Counted from the first letter of the stretch, positions 24,409-36,376 are shown. The stretch: DNA of 64,000 nucleotides from Rotaria sp. Silwood1 (GCA_905250075.1 CAJNOP010000317.1:161188-225187), one strand, 5' to 3'. Notes: generated by a model from the sequence alone, not told the origin. Translations and numbers: made by a program.

Positions 24409-26241
24409 TTATCATGTGACCATGTTATTTTGGTAGTGGAGAAAAACATTGATTGCACCATCAACAAGTCCTGCAGAGTAATTTTGTTTTTGTCGTTCTT
24501 TTCTTCTCGAATATTCTATGTTGGTAATTGCTTGTGCAATACCATCGTCAACTATATAAAGTCGTGTTTTGAAGTCCTTTTTCTGCATTCCAATTTTAAT
24601 CATCAACCGCGTGTTGTGCAACAAAAGCACACACCCGGCGGCTTAAAAACCAACTCGATGGTAGATTGGAAACGTGTGCTCTCGCTGGTGCTCGACTTGC
24701 TTATGCAGTAACAATATTCGTACTTCGAATTGACTTGGACTTTTTATGTCTGAGTTAGAAACCCGGCTTCCGGCATGTTTCGATCATAACGAAACTCTGC
24801 TATCGTCGCTTAATATCGACGCTTCGGGTCGATCGAACATGTCGAAGGCCACCAAAATTGAGATTATATTTGTTTGTGTTGATTATATTGAATTACACAA
24901 CAACATATGAAATCTCATTGGTGTATCTTCGATGTTTTCCACATTTGTTCATGAAGCCGAGTATCGAAGAGACGAATATTAACATCCGTAAGACAAATCT
25001 ATGACACTTTCTGAGAGCACATGTTTTTAATCTATATGGAAGGCTTATTAACTATTAAAGTAACTATTAGATAAAAGTGAGTATTTTCAGTTTGATTTGA
25101 TTTCTATTATAGTTATTCGATGTTTGTCCTGTATGTCACATGTAAGTATAAAACTAGAATGCTGCATAAATTTCAATTACACATGTGATGAAACTGAAAG
25201 CAGCTCAATAAATTATTTCTTCTAGTTTATTGTATTTTATGCTAATGGTATACTTCAGTGAACAGAAACTTCATCAAGATATCTGTTTCAACATTAGAAA
25301 ATCTTTTATGCTTAATTGTATTGTATTTTATTTTTCTTCGAAATATTTAAATAAATAAAGTTTTTATCGTCACTAAATTATTCATTATGAATAAAATCAT
25401 GGCCATAAAACTCTTTACTTTTGTTTTCATCATCAAATACTTCCTACTCTGTTATATTTGATAGTATATTTTATATAGATAGATTTGTTCACAATGCTCA
25501 TATAACATTTCATTTTTAATACATCGGAGATGAAGATAAAAGGAAATATATTCAAGAAAGGTTTTAATTTCTCAATAGTTAAAATTATGGAATGATTCAT
25601 TCGTTATTATTTAGTTATATTTGACAAACTGTCTTAACAATTTAATACACAAAGTATCAAATCATATAGCAAATGTTTTAGTATGTTTCTAGAACTTTAA
25701 TACTCTGTCTTTCAAGAAAAAGGAATTGATCATTCTCTGTTTCTTTTATATCCAACATCAAATGTTATATTTAGAGATGAAGATCATACCCTTTTATTAC
25801 ATACAGCTTCGATTAAAGGTTTTTAGTGTTTTTTTTAATCCAGTTGAATGCTCTCAAGCGGATGCAATCCTGTTTTTCTAATGAAACGTATATTTTCTCT
25901 ATGAATCATAGCGAATATTTTGAGATTTGAAGTCTTGATTGAACGAACATTTGCATCCTCTACGTATATTAGTAACTTTGAAAATAAATAGACTTTTCAT
26001 TAAAAGTTTTTAAAAGAATTTCTTTTCTATGTACAATTTCATTAATCACTTATTTAAAGGTTAACCATGAAATTTAAGCAGTCACGGCACAAAGTAAAAA
26101 AATTGTTATTTTTATAATCAACTGAAAATTTAAGGCAATTTTAGTATAGTTAGACTACATGTTACTCATGTTCATAAATGCAAAATGATTGCTCAATTAT
26201 ACTCTTAGCCTCGTAAAATCAAGTGGATGATAATCATTCCT
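24409..26241. other. No supported gene
   Basis: AT-rich sequence. A 70-nt imperfect hairpin at about 24775-24845 (GTTTCGATCATAACGAA pairing with TTCGGGTCGATCGAAC) is the only structure noticed. Confidence 0.4.
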
Positions 26242-28393
26242 TTAACACATTGGGCACGATGTGGCCCACCGGTGGGCCACGCTATGGTTTTACGAGTAAC
26301 TGTATAGAAGAACACTTTCTTTTGATTTTTTCTTAGGCACGAGGTTATAAACATGAAATGTCAGTTGTTCTGTGTTCAGTGCTTTATTTGCGTCCTTTAT
26401 TCCATAGGATAATGCTTGTCATTAAAACACTCTAGACAAAAAAACTTATCACAGTCAGAACAAAAAGTTTTCACTTTCTTTGCTGCCGCATAGCTTGCTT
26501 CTCTTGACTGTTGTGCCTTTCCCTTCGCATAGCAGCTAGTACATCGTCTGCCAACATTGCGCGTAGATCCTTCCTTTTCTTCGAGTTTGTGATCAGCGAG
26601 TTTGCTCTTGGAATGACTTGCTGATTGTTGTATCGGACCAGGTTTTAGCTTCTCGATTAGTGCACCAAGGAGTAAAGATCGTACAAGACTTTCTCGAAAC
26701 TGTAAAATCTGTATGTTGCTCGCCGCATAATTTTCCTTGTAAATCAGATAACTATTAACCACTGCAGTTCCAAATACCAATTCAAATGCCACCTTTTTAT
26801 ACCATTTTATTGACCGTCTCAGGCATGTGTGATATGTTGATAGTTGATCTGATAAATCAGTACCTTGTCTGCCTTCATTGTAATCGAGAACAACTTGCGG
26901 CTTCATGATGCGTTCATTCAGTTTATTGATTTTTCCGGTGTTCACCACAGTTGCTGAATGAAATGGTTTAGTAGATATCATCAGAACGTCTCTTTTATCT
27001 TTCCACTTGATCAATTTTACACCGATTTTGTTCTGGAGCCCATAAACCTCACCAGGCTTGAGCTTTTTCTGAACAACTTCATATCCTGATCCAGTACGAT
27101 TACTTCTCAATGTTCCAATAAGATACGTATCCTGTTCCAACAAACGTTTTGCTAGAGAAATACTAGTAAAGAAGTTGTCAGCCACCACGGTTCGATAACA
27201 TCCCGAAAGACCATTCAATAGATTCATTACGACTGCTTCAGCATGTCCACGACCTGCCATAGGATCTTGCTGACCAGTATAGATCACATAATTCCAGGTG
27301 TATCCATTGGTAGCCGCTAGCTTGTATATCTTTACGCCGTACTTGTGTGCTTTTCCAGGGATGTATTGTTTGAACAAAAGTCTGCCTCGCTATGGTACCA
27401 TACTTTCGTCGATGCTAATAACTGAGCCAGGCATATATACTGATGAAAACCTCTCTTTGAGTAAATCTGAGAGTGGTTTCAACTTGAACAGCCTGTCGTG
27501 ATCCGAATTCTTGTTATTGTTGTTTGTAAAATGCCAAAATTTGAGGAGTAATTCAAACCTCTCTCTCGACATGGCATTTCGTATGATCTCTGATCCGTGC
27601 AATTGACTACTGCTCCAGTAGTATTTCAGTTTCTGCATTTGTACCAATCCCATCTCGATAATGATTCCAAAGAACTTCAGCATCTCTTCATCGATGGTTG
27701 GTTTCCATTGACGAAATTTTGACCGTCTGCTAATCTCATGAGTTTGCAAATATTGTTCCGCATAGCGATTAGTTTCACGAACCATAAGGTCAATAATTTC
27801 GTCCGTAATGAAATGCCGATAGCAATCGATAGGGTCGATTGTATTGTCTCCTGAAGTCGAAGTTACTTCTTCGACGAGACCATGATCTTCCATAAATTCA
27901 TCATCCGATTCTGGTTTTATTTCATTCCAGACGTTTGAATCGACCTCGTCATTTGTCACTTCTTCGTCGGAGCTTTCAGATTCAAGATGTATTCTATCGA
28001 AATCATCATCCAAATAACTCACTTCACTTCGTGAGCTAACGCTTTCTTCTGAATCGGTTTCTTCGAACGACATGTGTACTATTCCAAAAATTCACTCGTC
28101 TTTATATAGTAAAACAACACATGGATAAGAATAACAGAGAAAAGCCTGGAATTTTCCTCCTTCTTCTCACATATGTTATATATAACATGAAAAAGAACGA
28201 AAAATTGACTCAGGCAATTCTAGTTACTCGCGAAAAATGATTCATTATGTAGTAATACAAGAAAGAGAACGATAAATAATCAGTAGAAGATAACGAAAGG
28301 GTCATTAAGTGCATTTATTAGAAGTGAACTATTCATAAAAATGACATCTTGCAGAAATTTCATACGAAAACTGAATCGTGCCCAATGTGTTAA
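26242..28393 (-). mobile_element. Complete piggyBac transposon
   Basis: Bounded by TTAA at 26242-26245 and 28390-28393 with a perfect 13-bp terminal inverted repeat CACATTGGGCACG / CGTGCCCAATGTG. Just inside the left end is the palindrome GTGGCCCACCGGTGGGCCAC. The element is about 2.15 kb, the normal piggyBac size, and contains one transposase gene on the minus strand. Intact ends suggest recent movement. Confidence 0.92.
26397..28073 (-). pseudogene. piggyBac transposase with a single TAG
   Basis: One continuous 558-codon frame interrupted only by TAG at 27390-27392, between SIDESMVP and RGRLLFKQYIPGKAHKYG. It starts with an acidic N-terminus (MSFEETDSEESVSS). The catalytic aspartates are visible: about D222 in SIDESM, D299 in VVADNFF, and D406 in RQGTDLSDQL. 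The C-terminal cysteine-rich domain (CTSCYAKGK then CSDCDKFFCLECF) is complete. In relatives the residue at the TAG is aromatic (W/F), so a TGG to TAG change is plausible. The ends are intact, so the copy could be mobilised by another source of enzyme. Confidence 0.92.
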
Positions 28394-28903
28394 AGAGAAC
28401 ATATTCTACTGTAATTTAATGAATTATCTTTATTATACTTGTTATTCTTTAACTAAAACAATACAAAACAAACTGATATCTAAAATTGACCTTCTCTACA
28501 GGAAGAATCATGAACAAACATCCAATAAAATAATCGGGTTGCTTTGACAACGAGATACAACTTTCTGTGTGTCAGAAAAAAGCCAATATGGATTTGGCAA
28601 GTCCTGATGAAAAAAGAACTATTATGACACAATTTGATTACATTTGGCGCAGATTTTTGCAGCTTCTTACATTAGAGCAGAGAAACCTTGCTGTTACGTC
28701 TCTATAAATTTAATGGAGCTAATTCATCATGGATCGTCTGATTAAGACACACCACTCGCGAATCATATGTGTCACATATCATCAACACGCCTTCTTTGCC
28801 TTGTTCACGCTTTAAGTGGGATCTTTCGATGACTTTTGCTTTGACGCGTTAAATTAAACCCAACCAACAATACATTTCGTGCATGAGGAATAATATGGCA
28901 GAT
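28394..28903. other. No supported gene
   Basis: AT-rich flank of the piggyBac insertion; a short frame across 28341-28547 spans the transposon edge and shows no signature. Confidence 0.4.
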
Positions 28904-29080
28904 AAGGATGTGGGTGTGGAGTGGGTGGGCGACTGGGGTGTGGGTGTGGGTATGGATGTAGGTATATTATTTACCCACACCCACACCCACCCACACCCAC
29001 CCACACCCACACCCACACCCACCCACACCCACACCCACCCACACCCACACCCACCCACACCCACACCCACCCACATCCTT
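28904..29080. repeat. Telomere-like hairpin H2, mirrored ends
   Basis: Begins AAGGATGTGGGTG and ends CACCCACATCCTT, a perfect mirror. The G-rich arm is about 60 nt, the spacer is an AT-rich TATATTATTT, and the C-rich arm is about 105 nt of CCCACA/CCCACCCACA. It lies at the left edge of dispersed-repeat copy 2. Confidence 0.9.
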
Positions 29081-29084
29081 CAAG

Positions 29085-31735
29085 TGATAAAAAAATAAAA
29101 TTACTGAATTCTTGTAATTGCTTGTTATGATCGAACGATATATAGGACAATCCTAGAAGTTAAGCCACTTTAAGGATAATACCCGGTCTGAAGATTTCTC
29201 GATCTGTTTTTCTTTTCACACACATTCTCAAATTAACAGGTGAGTCAAAATAAATGAGTCCTCGTAATATCCTTCATATTGTTGGCATCGACGATGGTAC
29301 ATTCCAACGGTGAACGGAGATTAAATTGTTCGTTCTAGTCTAACGGGCTTAGGATATCTGTCTGGATAACGGAAGATCCGTGATTTGAATCCGAAGAAAG
29401 ACCTATTTTTCTTCGTTGTGTCCATTTATATATATTCATTTACGCTGCAACTCTTTATAACTCACATATGATGCTTACACATTAGAGGTGATCAATTTAC
29501 ATTTAAAGAATTTATGAAATCCAGAAAGAAATTTAAACTTATATTACATGAAAGTTTAAATTTATTTTAAATTTAAATTGAATTTACATAAATTTGAATC
29601 CAATTTCAATTAAATCTAAGAGTTTAAATTAACTTAAGTTACACTGAAAATTCATTTAAGTTGAATTTAAATTTGTTTGATTGTTTCTAGGAAAAAGAGC
29701 AACCTTTTATCTGGAAATCATGCTATCAAACATATATTTATAAGTATTATAGTATCATTAGAAAACAATATGAAAGAAGCAAGGCTCTTTTATACAGAAA
29801 TGCTTATTGTGATGATCGGATTTTAACATATAATATCAGTTTCTTTTCTTATTTCTGATTTTTTTTGAAGTCATGGATTTTCACAATAGGAGCGATCAAT
29901 TTACATTCAAAAAAATTTATTAACTCTACCAATATATTATAAAAAACTAAAATTTGTTTTGAATGAAAATTTGAATTTCAAAATAAATGAACATGAAAAC
30001 GTGACCGCTGTCACACATCTCTGTCATTTTTCATTGTTTCGAAATGGATATTTTTCAAAAACATTCAGCATTCAATTCTCTACAAAATACTACACAAATA
30101 GTCAACGCAGATATGAAAGGAAAAACTTACTATAGTAATACCACAAAAGTCTATCAGTAATAACTTTCGAGGTGTTTGCATCGATACTAGCTCACGTTTT
30201 ATTCTGGTACTCAAATAGCACATAAAAGATCCTACGTACCACATTTATTTTTCAAAAAACTAGTCCTTATCTTGCACGCTTTACCTTACTATTAACACAT
30301 AAACTATTTCAAGAAGCACTGCTTCAGAATGCGTCTAACTTTGCATAGTATCGTTTAGCGGCATTTGCACAAATCAAAATCATGCTTCAGAAAAATTCCA
30401 CGGCAAGTTACCTGTATTTTTCCAAAAACTGGCAAAATATGGTGAAAAATAGGGATATTCTCGAAAATTCATGAAAACTAACATTTATTTAACTCTATAG
30501 ACTTTTGATCGAAGAATCCTGATGTACACTCACAGAGTACAGCTTTCAAAGCTCAACAAAAATGTTTTTTTTTTAATTTGTTCCTATGGTTTGACACGAT
30601 AAAAACCCAAAGAGATATCAAGCAAAAAGCTGCGGAGTCATTTATGCTTGGGCATCATTATTTTCTATTACTATGAGTGTGCTATGGAACCACAAGAAAA
30701 TTAAACTGCTTTCCTTTTATAATCGTTCGCTGTGACTGAAAAATACACAGCAAAATTTCAGAGCTAGAGGTATTTCAACGAAATCATCCCTTGTCCAAAT
30801 CTGTGTGCTCATCTTCTTTTTTTGAAGAAATCTTTTAGGATTTTTATCTTCATCCTAGGGTTTGGGATAACACAAGCACCAGGTAGCTCCATTATTCCAC
30901 TTCGTCATTATGACTTGAACATTTTCTAAATAATTCGAAGCACAGACGCATTTTAGGAAAAATACGATTTTTCCAAGAGCTACCGGCTCGAATTTCGTTG
31001 ATATCACAAAAAGAGCCATTACGCAGAATTAAAACTATTCTCTCTGAAGACAATATCCTAAACATATTCTTCGCCAAAACCCAGCTGAAGAAAATCCCTT
31101 CTACAAAAATTTCCTGAAGCATTTATTTTCTATCCAGCATGATATCTAATTTTCAGCGAGATCAAACCTTTTTGGAATGATAAAAGAATACAATTCTAAA
31201 ACGGTTTTTTTCTACGTTAGAACTCACAAAACGTATTAACAACTCTTACTACAAATGCTTAATGTGAAACATGGCTTTACAGTGATGAATATCTCCTATT
31301 AATGTCATATAGAACTTCGGAACATTTTTGTCAACAGGAAAATAATTATTATGATGCGAAAAAAATACTATACAAGCTTAGTGGTACCACTTAAGGATAG
31401 AAAAATCTACTAAATACCGATGATCAAAAGAGCCTTCTGAAGAGAATGCAATTTCAAAAAAATTACGTTCACTTGCTGTATTAGTGTGAAATATTGTGTG
31501 TTGCCGACAAGTATAACACTATAATGTATCGACGTTTGTTCTATGCAAAAAACGATAGCATCATGTTGATGATAAACACATCGAAAAAAATAAGTTTGAC
31601 CTGTGTGCATTCATCCATATACATAAAATAGCACATGATCATATATTATTGATATATTATATTGCTTTAATAAAAATATTACCTGTGTTTTGCTTGTTCT
31701 ATCACTCATCAATCGAACAACTTAAAGAACGGAAA
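29085..31735. repeat. 2.3-2.6 kb dispersed repeat, copy 2
   Basis: Homologous to 17805-20112. It carries about 0.5 kb of extra AT-rich sequence (about 29486-30020) absent from copy 1, and ends TCGAACAACTTAAAG without a telomere-like array. A short tRNA-like segment is present at about 29320-29395 (TCTAGTCTAACGGGCTTAGG, then TTTGAATCCGAAG), with a weaker counterpart in copy 1 near 18035-18100. Confidence 0.75.
29486..30020. repeat. AT-rich insertion in dispersed-repeat copy 2
   Basis: Begins with GTGATCAATTTACATTTAAAG and contains a second related block (GCGATCAATTTACATTCAAA) near 29890. A similar block is at about 49305-49500 (ACCGATTTACATTCACAAAA). It looks like an AT-rich mobile element family; boundaries are approximate. 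Confidence 0.5.
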
Positions 31736-32618
31736 GAGAGAGTGAATCGAAGGTTCGAAAAAATGTGCACTATACCATGCTTCACTTAGTTTTTTCTCAT
31801 CGTCATACAGAATTTAAAAAATATTAGGACTTCACAATTATATAAGGAAAGTTAGCAGTCAATTCGAATTTTTTTAAAAATGATTCGTTCCATTTACTTA
31901 GTGACTTCGACAATACTGTGAGGCAGATATAACTCAACGAGCTCGATTGAATGATGAATTCAGATTTTGGACGAAAGCTACTCAAAAAATATGAAACCTA
32001 AAAGTACGCTTTATACTATAAATCATCATCGTCTTTTAAATATTTTAGTCGATTAGTTTACAATAAGAATGAAATTGATAGCTTAAAGAAATACAGACGA
32101 TTTGGCCACAAGCAACACAAGAGTTTGTATTTCTACTTTTACTTTGAGCAAAAAAAAATTACTTCGTGATATGCTTGAAGCTTATCCTCTATTACAAATT
32201 ATTCGAACGTTTAGTGTAGTAAAATATTCCACATAGAAAAGAATTTATTTATTTTTTGTAAATTTATTTCGTCGGTATTTTTTGATTTTTTTAACAATAA
32301 AAATTGAAGGACGAATATTTGATGCTAGTATTTAATTACTCAATTTTCGATCAAACAATTCAATATCAACAACTAAAAACCAAATTAATAAAAATCGACA
32401 ATTACAACATGATGATAATGATTATCATCAAGGATATGAACATTGACAAGCAGATGACATTGAAGTTTTCACGTTTTCTCAAATATTTCTTTGCTCTTTA
32501 TTCGTTATTTCCAGTTTTCCATACGAATAAAATTACAATAATTAAAACTTTCCTTAACTATTTTTTCATTTTCATTCAGTTCTATCACAAATTTCCTCCA
32601 GTACGATGAAAACATATT
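31736..32618. other. No supported gene
   Basis: AT-rich. The frame at 32304-32609 is low-complexity (Met/Ile/Lys-rich) and not convincing. Confidence 0.4.
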
Positions 32619-32762
32619 GGGTGGTGTGGGTGTGGATGTGGGTGTGGGTGTGGGTGTGGGGTNNNNNNNNNNNNNNNNNNNNNNNNNNNNNNNNNNNNNN
32701 NNNNNNNNNNNNNNNNNNNNNNNNNNNNNNNNNNNNNNNNNNNNNNNNNNNNNNNNNNNNNN
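32619..32762. repeat. Telomere-like array H3 running into an assembly gap
   Basis: G-rich TGTGGG units (32619-32662) run straight into 100 N (32663-32762). Given the other copies, the missing part is probably the C-rich arm of a hairpin that blocked assembly. On the far side of the gap is the cut end of an NTF2-like gene. Confidence 0.7.
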
Positions 32763-33069
32763 TACGTTTCCATATAACTTGATAATATCCTTTACCTAAT
32801 GAATGTTGATATGAACCTGTTTCAATTAATCGGTCATTTCCTGCTTCTAAGACAGTTTCTGTTGTTAAATGTAAGTTATCCAAACCGGCATCTCGTGCAG
32901 CTTGCAAAAATTTTTTAATTTGTTCACGTCCTTCATATTTATTTTTATCATATGGTAAAAGTCTTCCTTCGACTGTATAAAGATTAACTAATTCATCAAG
33001 TTTACCAGCATTAAAAAGTTCTTCATAACGACGATTAGCAGCATTAACTATATCAAATGATGTCGACAT
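32763..33069 (-). CDS. NTF2-like / SnoaL-DUF4440 protein, 3' end missing at gap
   Basis: Starts at ATG 33069 (MSTSFDIVNAANRRYEELFN) and stays open for 102 residues to the assembly gap. The pattern (helix with NRRYEELFNAGKLDELVNLY, then GRLLPYDKNKYEG, ETGSYQHSLGKGYYQVIWKR) is typical of small single-domain NTF2-fold proteins (SnoaL/DUF4440). The expected last strand (about 25 residues) lies in the gap or is lost at the telomere-like array. Function unknown; such proteins occur widely in bacteria and fungi. Confidence 0.75.
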
Positions 33070-33802
33070 GATGACTATAACAAGTTTTTTGTTATCAATA
33101 TTATTACAAAGCAGTAACAAATTTATATCTATTCTGATAAGAATAAACTTTGTTTTGAAGTTAAATTCAAAAGATACGAAGATTCTTACCTTGATTCAAA
33201 TACTTTTTTTAATGGACCATTTTCACTCTTTTTGATGTAAAATTATAATCACAAGTATATAAAGAAATAAGACAAAGAAACCAAAACAACGATATTATCG
33301 TGCCAAGAAGCACGTCATCTGTTCTCATTGTGCCGGTCGATAGTACATGAGACAATGTTAAAAAGCACCTTATTGCAACATGACAGAATCAATAGGGAGT
33401 ACATCAGATGATGGACATCCTTTTATATAATACCCCTTGTTTTCTCTTAGACACCGAATAATTTGTTCTCTAATATCTCCACTTACTTATTCTTCTTCCT
33501 TCTTTTTCTTCAAGTTATCTCTCTCTCTCTGAGTTATCTCTCTCTTCAAATTACTTCTCTCTCTGTTTCTATATATCTGGATGTCTCGGAGATTAAAACA
33601 GAGCAGTTGGAGTTAGTTCTAAAATAGTTACAGTCTAATCTAGACAGTAAGTTATTCTTATTAACCAAGCTATTTGACGAACGAGTAACGAAGCTAAGTC
33701 CGTCAAGGATACGTTATTATTATAACGTTTACACGTACAAGCTTGTTGTCTACGCTGCTTTGTCTACGTTATACATTGTGCATCTATATTCCTTCTCTTC
33801 AA

Positions 33803-33962
33803 ATATATATTAACACTGCATTTTGTTACATTTGTTGTGCATCTCTTAACTCAAACTCATCTACATATACATATATGACTGGCGCTCATACATGTATGTA
33901 TATGTAGATAAGTTTGAGTTAAGAGATGCACAACACATGTAATAAAATACAGTGTTAATATA
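33803..33962. repeat. Hairpin nested in the foldback centre
   Basis: The arm containing TTAACACTGCATTTTGTTAC, TTGTGCATCTCTTAACTCAA and CATCTACATATACAT is repeated in inverted order after a loop of about 14 nt (ACTGGCGCTCATAC). Confidence 0.75.
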
Positions 33963-34215
33963 CCGAGTGGCCCAAAAGCAAGGAAAAATAAAATGTGTCC
34001 CATAATAACTGATGAAAAACTGTTGATGATATTTTTCATACTTTTTATTGATGTAGAGAGCTGAAATTTTTGTCACATATATATCTAATCAAAAATTTAT
34101 ATTTCTGAAAGTTTCAGCTCTCTACATCAATAAAAAGTATGAAAAATATCATCAACAATTTATTATCAGTTATTATGGGACATCCTTTATTTTTCCTTAC
34201 TTTTTGGCCATCCGG
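33963..34215. mobile_element. Palindromic mariner-like MITE, TA target duplication
   Basis: 253 nt. The left end CCGAGTGGCCCAAAAGCAAG and the right end, reverse-complemented, CCGGATGGCCAAAAAGTAAG match; the arms share TTTCAGCTCTCTACATCAAT and AATATCATCAACA. TA sits just outside both ends. It inserted at the middle of the larger foldback next to the nested hairpin. Confidence 0.8.
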
Positions 34216-34882
34216 TATATTTGAAGAGAAGAAATATGGATGCACAATGTATAACGTAGACAAAGCAGCGTATACAACAAGCTTGTACGTGTAAACGTTA
34301 TAATAATAACGTATCCTTGACGGACTTAGCTTCGTTACTCGTTCGTCAACTAGCTTGGTTAATAAGAGTATGTTACTGTCTAGATTAGATTGTAACTATT
34401 TTAGAACTAACTCCAACTGCTCTGTTTTAGTCTCCGAGACATCCATATATATATAGAGACAGAGAGAGAAGTAATTCGAAGAGAGAGGCAATTCAGAGAA
34501 AGACAATTCAGAGAGAGATAATTCAGAGAGAGAGAGATAACTTGAAGAAAAAGAAGGAAGAAGAATAAGGAAGAAAGTGGTGATATTAGAGAACAAATTA
34601 TTCGGTGCCCAAGAGAAAACAAGGGATATTATACAAAAGGACATCCATCGTCTGATGTACTCCATATTGATCCTGTCACGTTGCAGCAATGTGCTTTTTA
34701 GCATTGTCTTAGGTGCTGTCGACCGGGACAATGAGAACAGATGACATGCTTCTTGGCACAATCATATTAAATTGACACGGGTATTTGTAATTACAAAAAA
34801 AAGAAATATTTATAGATGAAGAAAAAGGAAAACTATGGCAATGTATACAAATATGCAGACAATTATTGGAATAGATAGAAAA

Positions 34883-35251
34883 TCAAGCAGTTGGACTGGC
34901 TTCTTCTAATAAATTTGCTTGTTCAACTGCCATTTCGACAGGTTCAAAATGACCAGATTCTTGAATAATTAGTGGATTTGAATTTTCAACATTTAATAGT
35001 TTTTTTCCTTGGAGAGGTTCCTCTTCATCACTTGAAGATGGTGAAGATAATGGTGGAGTTGAAAGTAATGTTACTGATGAAATTATTTCAGGACTTAATG
35101 TTGCTTTTATTTCAGTAGATGTTTTATTATTTGACGGTAATTGATTTATAAATTCATATTGATCATCATCTGTATTTGTTGTTGTTGACTGACTTGAACG
35201 ACAAGAAGATTGACTAATTATATCATTAGGGATTTTTGTTTGATTCATCAT
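34883..35251 (-). CDS. Small Ser/Thr-rich hypothetical protein
   Basis: A 122-residue frame starting MMNQTKIPNDIISQSS, rich in Ser, Thr, Asn and Glu, with an acidic patch SSSDEEEPLQGKK. Composition suggests a disordered protein or the final exon of a larger one. Codon use resembles the intact genes nearby. No family recognised; a chance frame is not excluded. Confidence 0.45.
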   Translation of the reverse strand: MMNQTKIPNDIISQSSCRSSQSTTTNTDDDQYEFINQLPSNNKTSTEIKATLSPEIISSVTLLSTPPLSSPSSSDEEEPLQGKKLLNVENSNPLIIQESGHFEPVEMAVEQANLLEEASPTA

Positions 35252-36315
35252 GATTAAAGTACTGCATCGGACTCTAATGGAGTCGGAGTCGGACCTGTAG
35301 GAACGAATATTTTTGGAGTCAAAAAGTTTGACTCCACATAGCTCTAATTATAATCGTTTAAGTTTAACGGTCATTTAGATTGACCAGGAACAAATCGAAT
35401 TCACGTTTTTGAAAACATTTAAACCATGAATGCGTACAGCTTCTATATACTGACCACTGACGTCACATATATTTAGCACAGACTAACTAGAGTCCTTCAG
35501 GTTGATCTCGGATTCGGATCCGAAAATTTTGAACCCAGTAGGCTGCAACACTGGCACACTGGTACCATTGTTCACTAAAGCATGGGAACACACCGCTACA
35601 AAACGTGCATCTTTTCATAGAGTTCGTGTTTCCGTGTTGCAGCGAACATCGATATTAGCGTAATCAGTACCTAGTGAATCCTGCCTTGGTGCTTCATTGT
35701 TCAGTATTTGCACTAACTTTGCACATTCCTAATTTTAACCGTTCTCGAACATTTTTGATTTCTGTCAAACATATTCGTTAGTCACGTATCTTCTCATATT
35801 GCACGTTTGTTCGCACTAAAGTCTATACCGCAGTACTAGTGATGAGAGGAACCAATCTTTTTTGGTCCTGGTTTTGTGCTTAGTAGTACACGTACTAGTG
35901 AAAAATGCAATATGATTTTCTAGCAGTGTCAGTGAGCTCAAGATATCTTGCACTATCTACATGACCTCTAGTATTCTCTCTGTCTTGGAGATTCACTAAT
36001 ACTTCGTCTCTCCTGTACTTTTATATGTTCGACAACTCTATTGTTTACGAAGGATGGGTGTAGGTGTGAGCAGTAGGTCTGGTTGTCTGTGAGAACATTT
36101 TTCACACCCGCAGCCACACAACTAGACGCACGTCCGTACCCAGGCTTCCCGATTAGGGGGGAAAAGGGGGCCGTTTCTTCACTAAAAATTGAAAACATAT
36201 CCGACTTTCTGCCAAGTTTGAAAAATTTCATGATAAATTCTAGCAGAAACTCTATTTTTTAAGCATTGTTCGCCATTTTTCTGGCAGAAAATCGAACAAA
36301 AATACTTTCTGTAAA
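35252..36315. other. Non-coding; degenerate telomere-like inverted repeat
   Basis: At 36051-36117 AAGGATGGGTGTAGGTGTGAG is followed by TTCACACCCGCAGCCACACAA, an eroded relative of the hairpins with the same AAGGATG start. Near 35280-35330 the block GGAGTCGGAGTCGGACCTG with GACTCCA nearby looks like a remnant of another repeat. No gene. Confidence 0.45.
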
Positions 36316-36376
36316 CGGGTGTTGGTGTGGGTATGATTAAAGAGATTGCATACCCACACCCACACCCACACCCACA
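36316..36376. repeat. Telomere-like hairpin H4 at a gene breakpoint
   Basis: GGGTGTTGGTGTGGGT, a spacer ATGATTAAAGAGATTGCA, then four CCCACA units. The membrane M28-like gene read from the right stops exactly at the C-rich arm; its last codons before the stop are translated repeat (VGVGVGVG). Confidence 0.85.

Larger units (their letters stand above)
33292..34768. mobile_element. Large foldback element with ~515-550-nt arms
   Basis: The left arm (33292-33806) and right arm (34216-34768) are inverted copies, matching from the outermost TGCCAAGAAGCA..TCATCTGTTCTCATTGT inward to CTTCTCTTCAAATATA at the centre. The arms include an (AGAG)n-rich pyrimidine/purine tract. Two further hairpins (33803-33962 and 33963-34215) occupy the centre. 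No coding capacity. Confidence 0.8.

Noticed and set aside
20113-32762. Athena or other Penelope-like retroelements expected near bdelloid telomere repeats.
   Set aside because: No reverse transcriptase motif (such as YxDD) was found in any frame in or around the arrays.
35968-36231. An 87-residue minus-strand protein.
   Set aside because: It spans a degenerate telomere-like repeat and shows no domain or codon signal.
36316-36376. The VGVGVGVG tail as a real C-terminus of the peptidase-like protein.
   Set aside because: It is the translated CCCACA arm; relatives continue into a PA insert and a peptidase domain.
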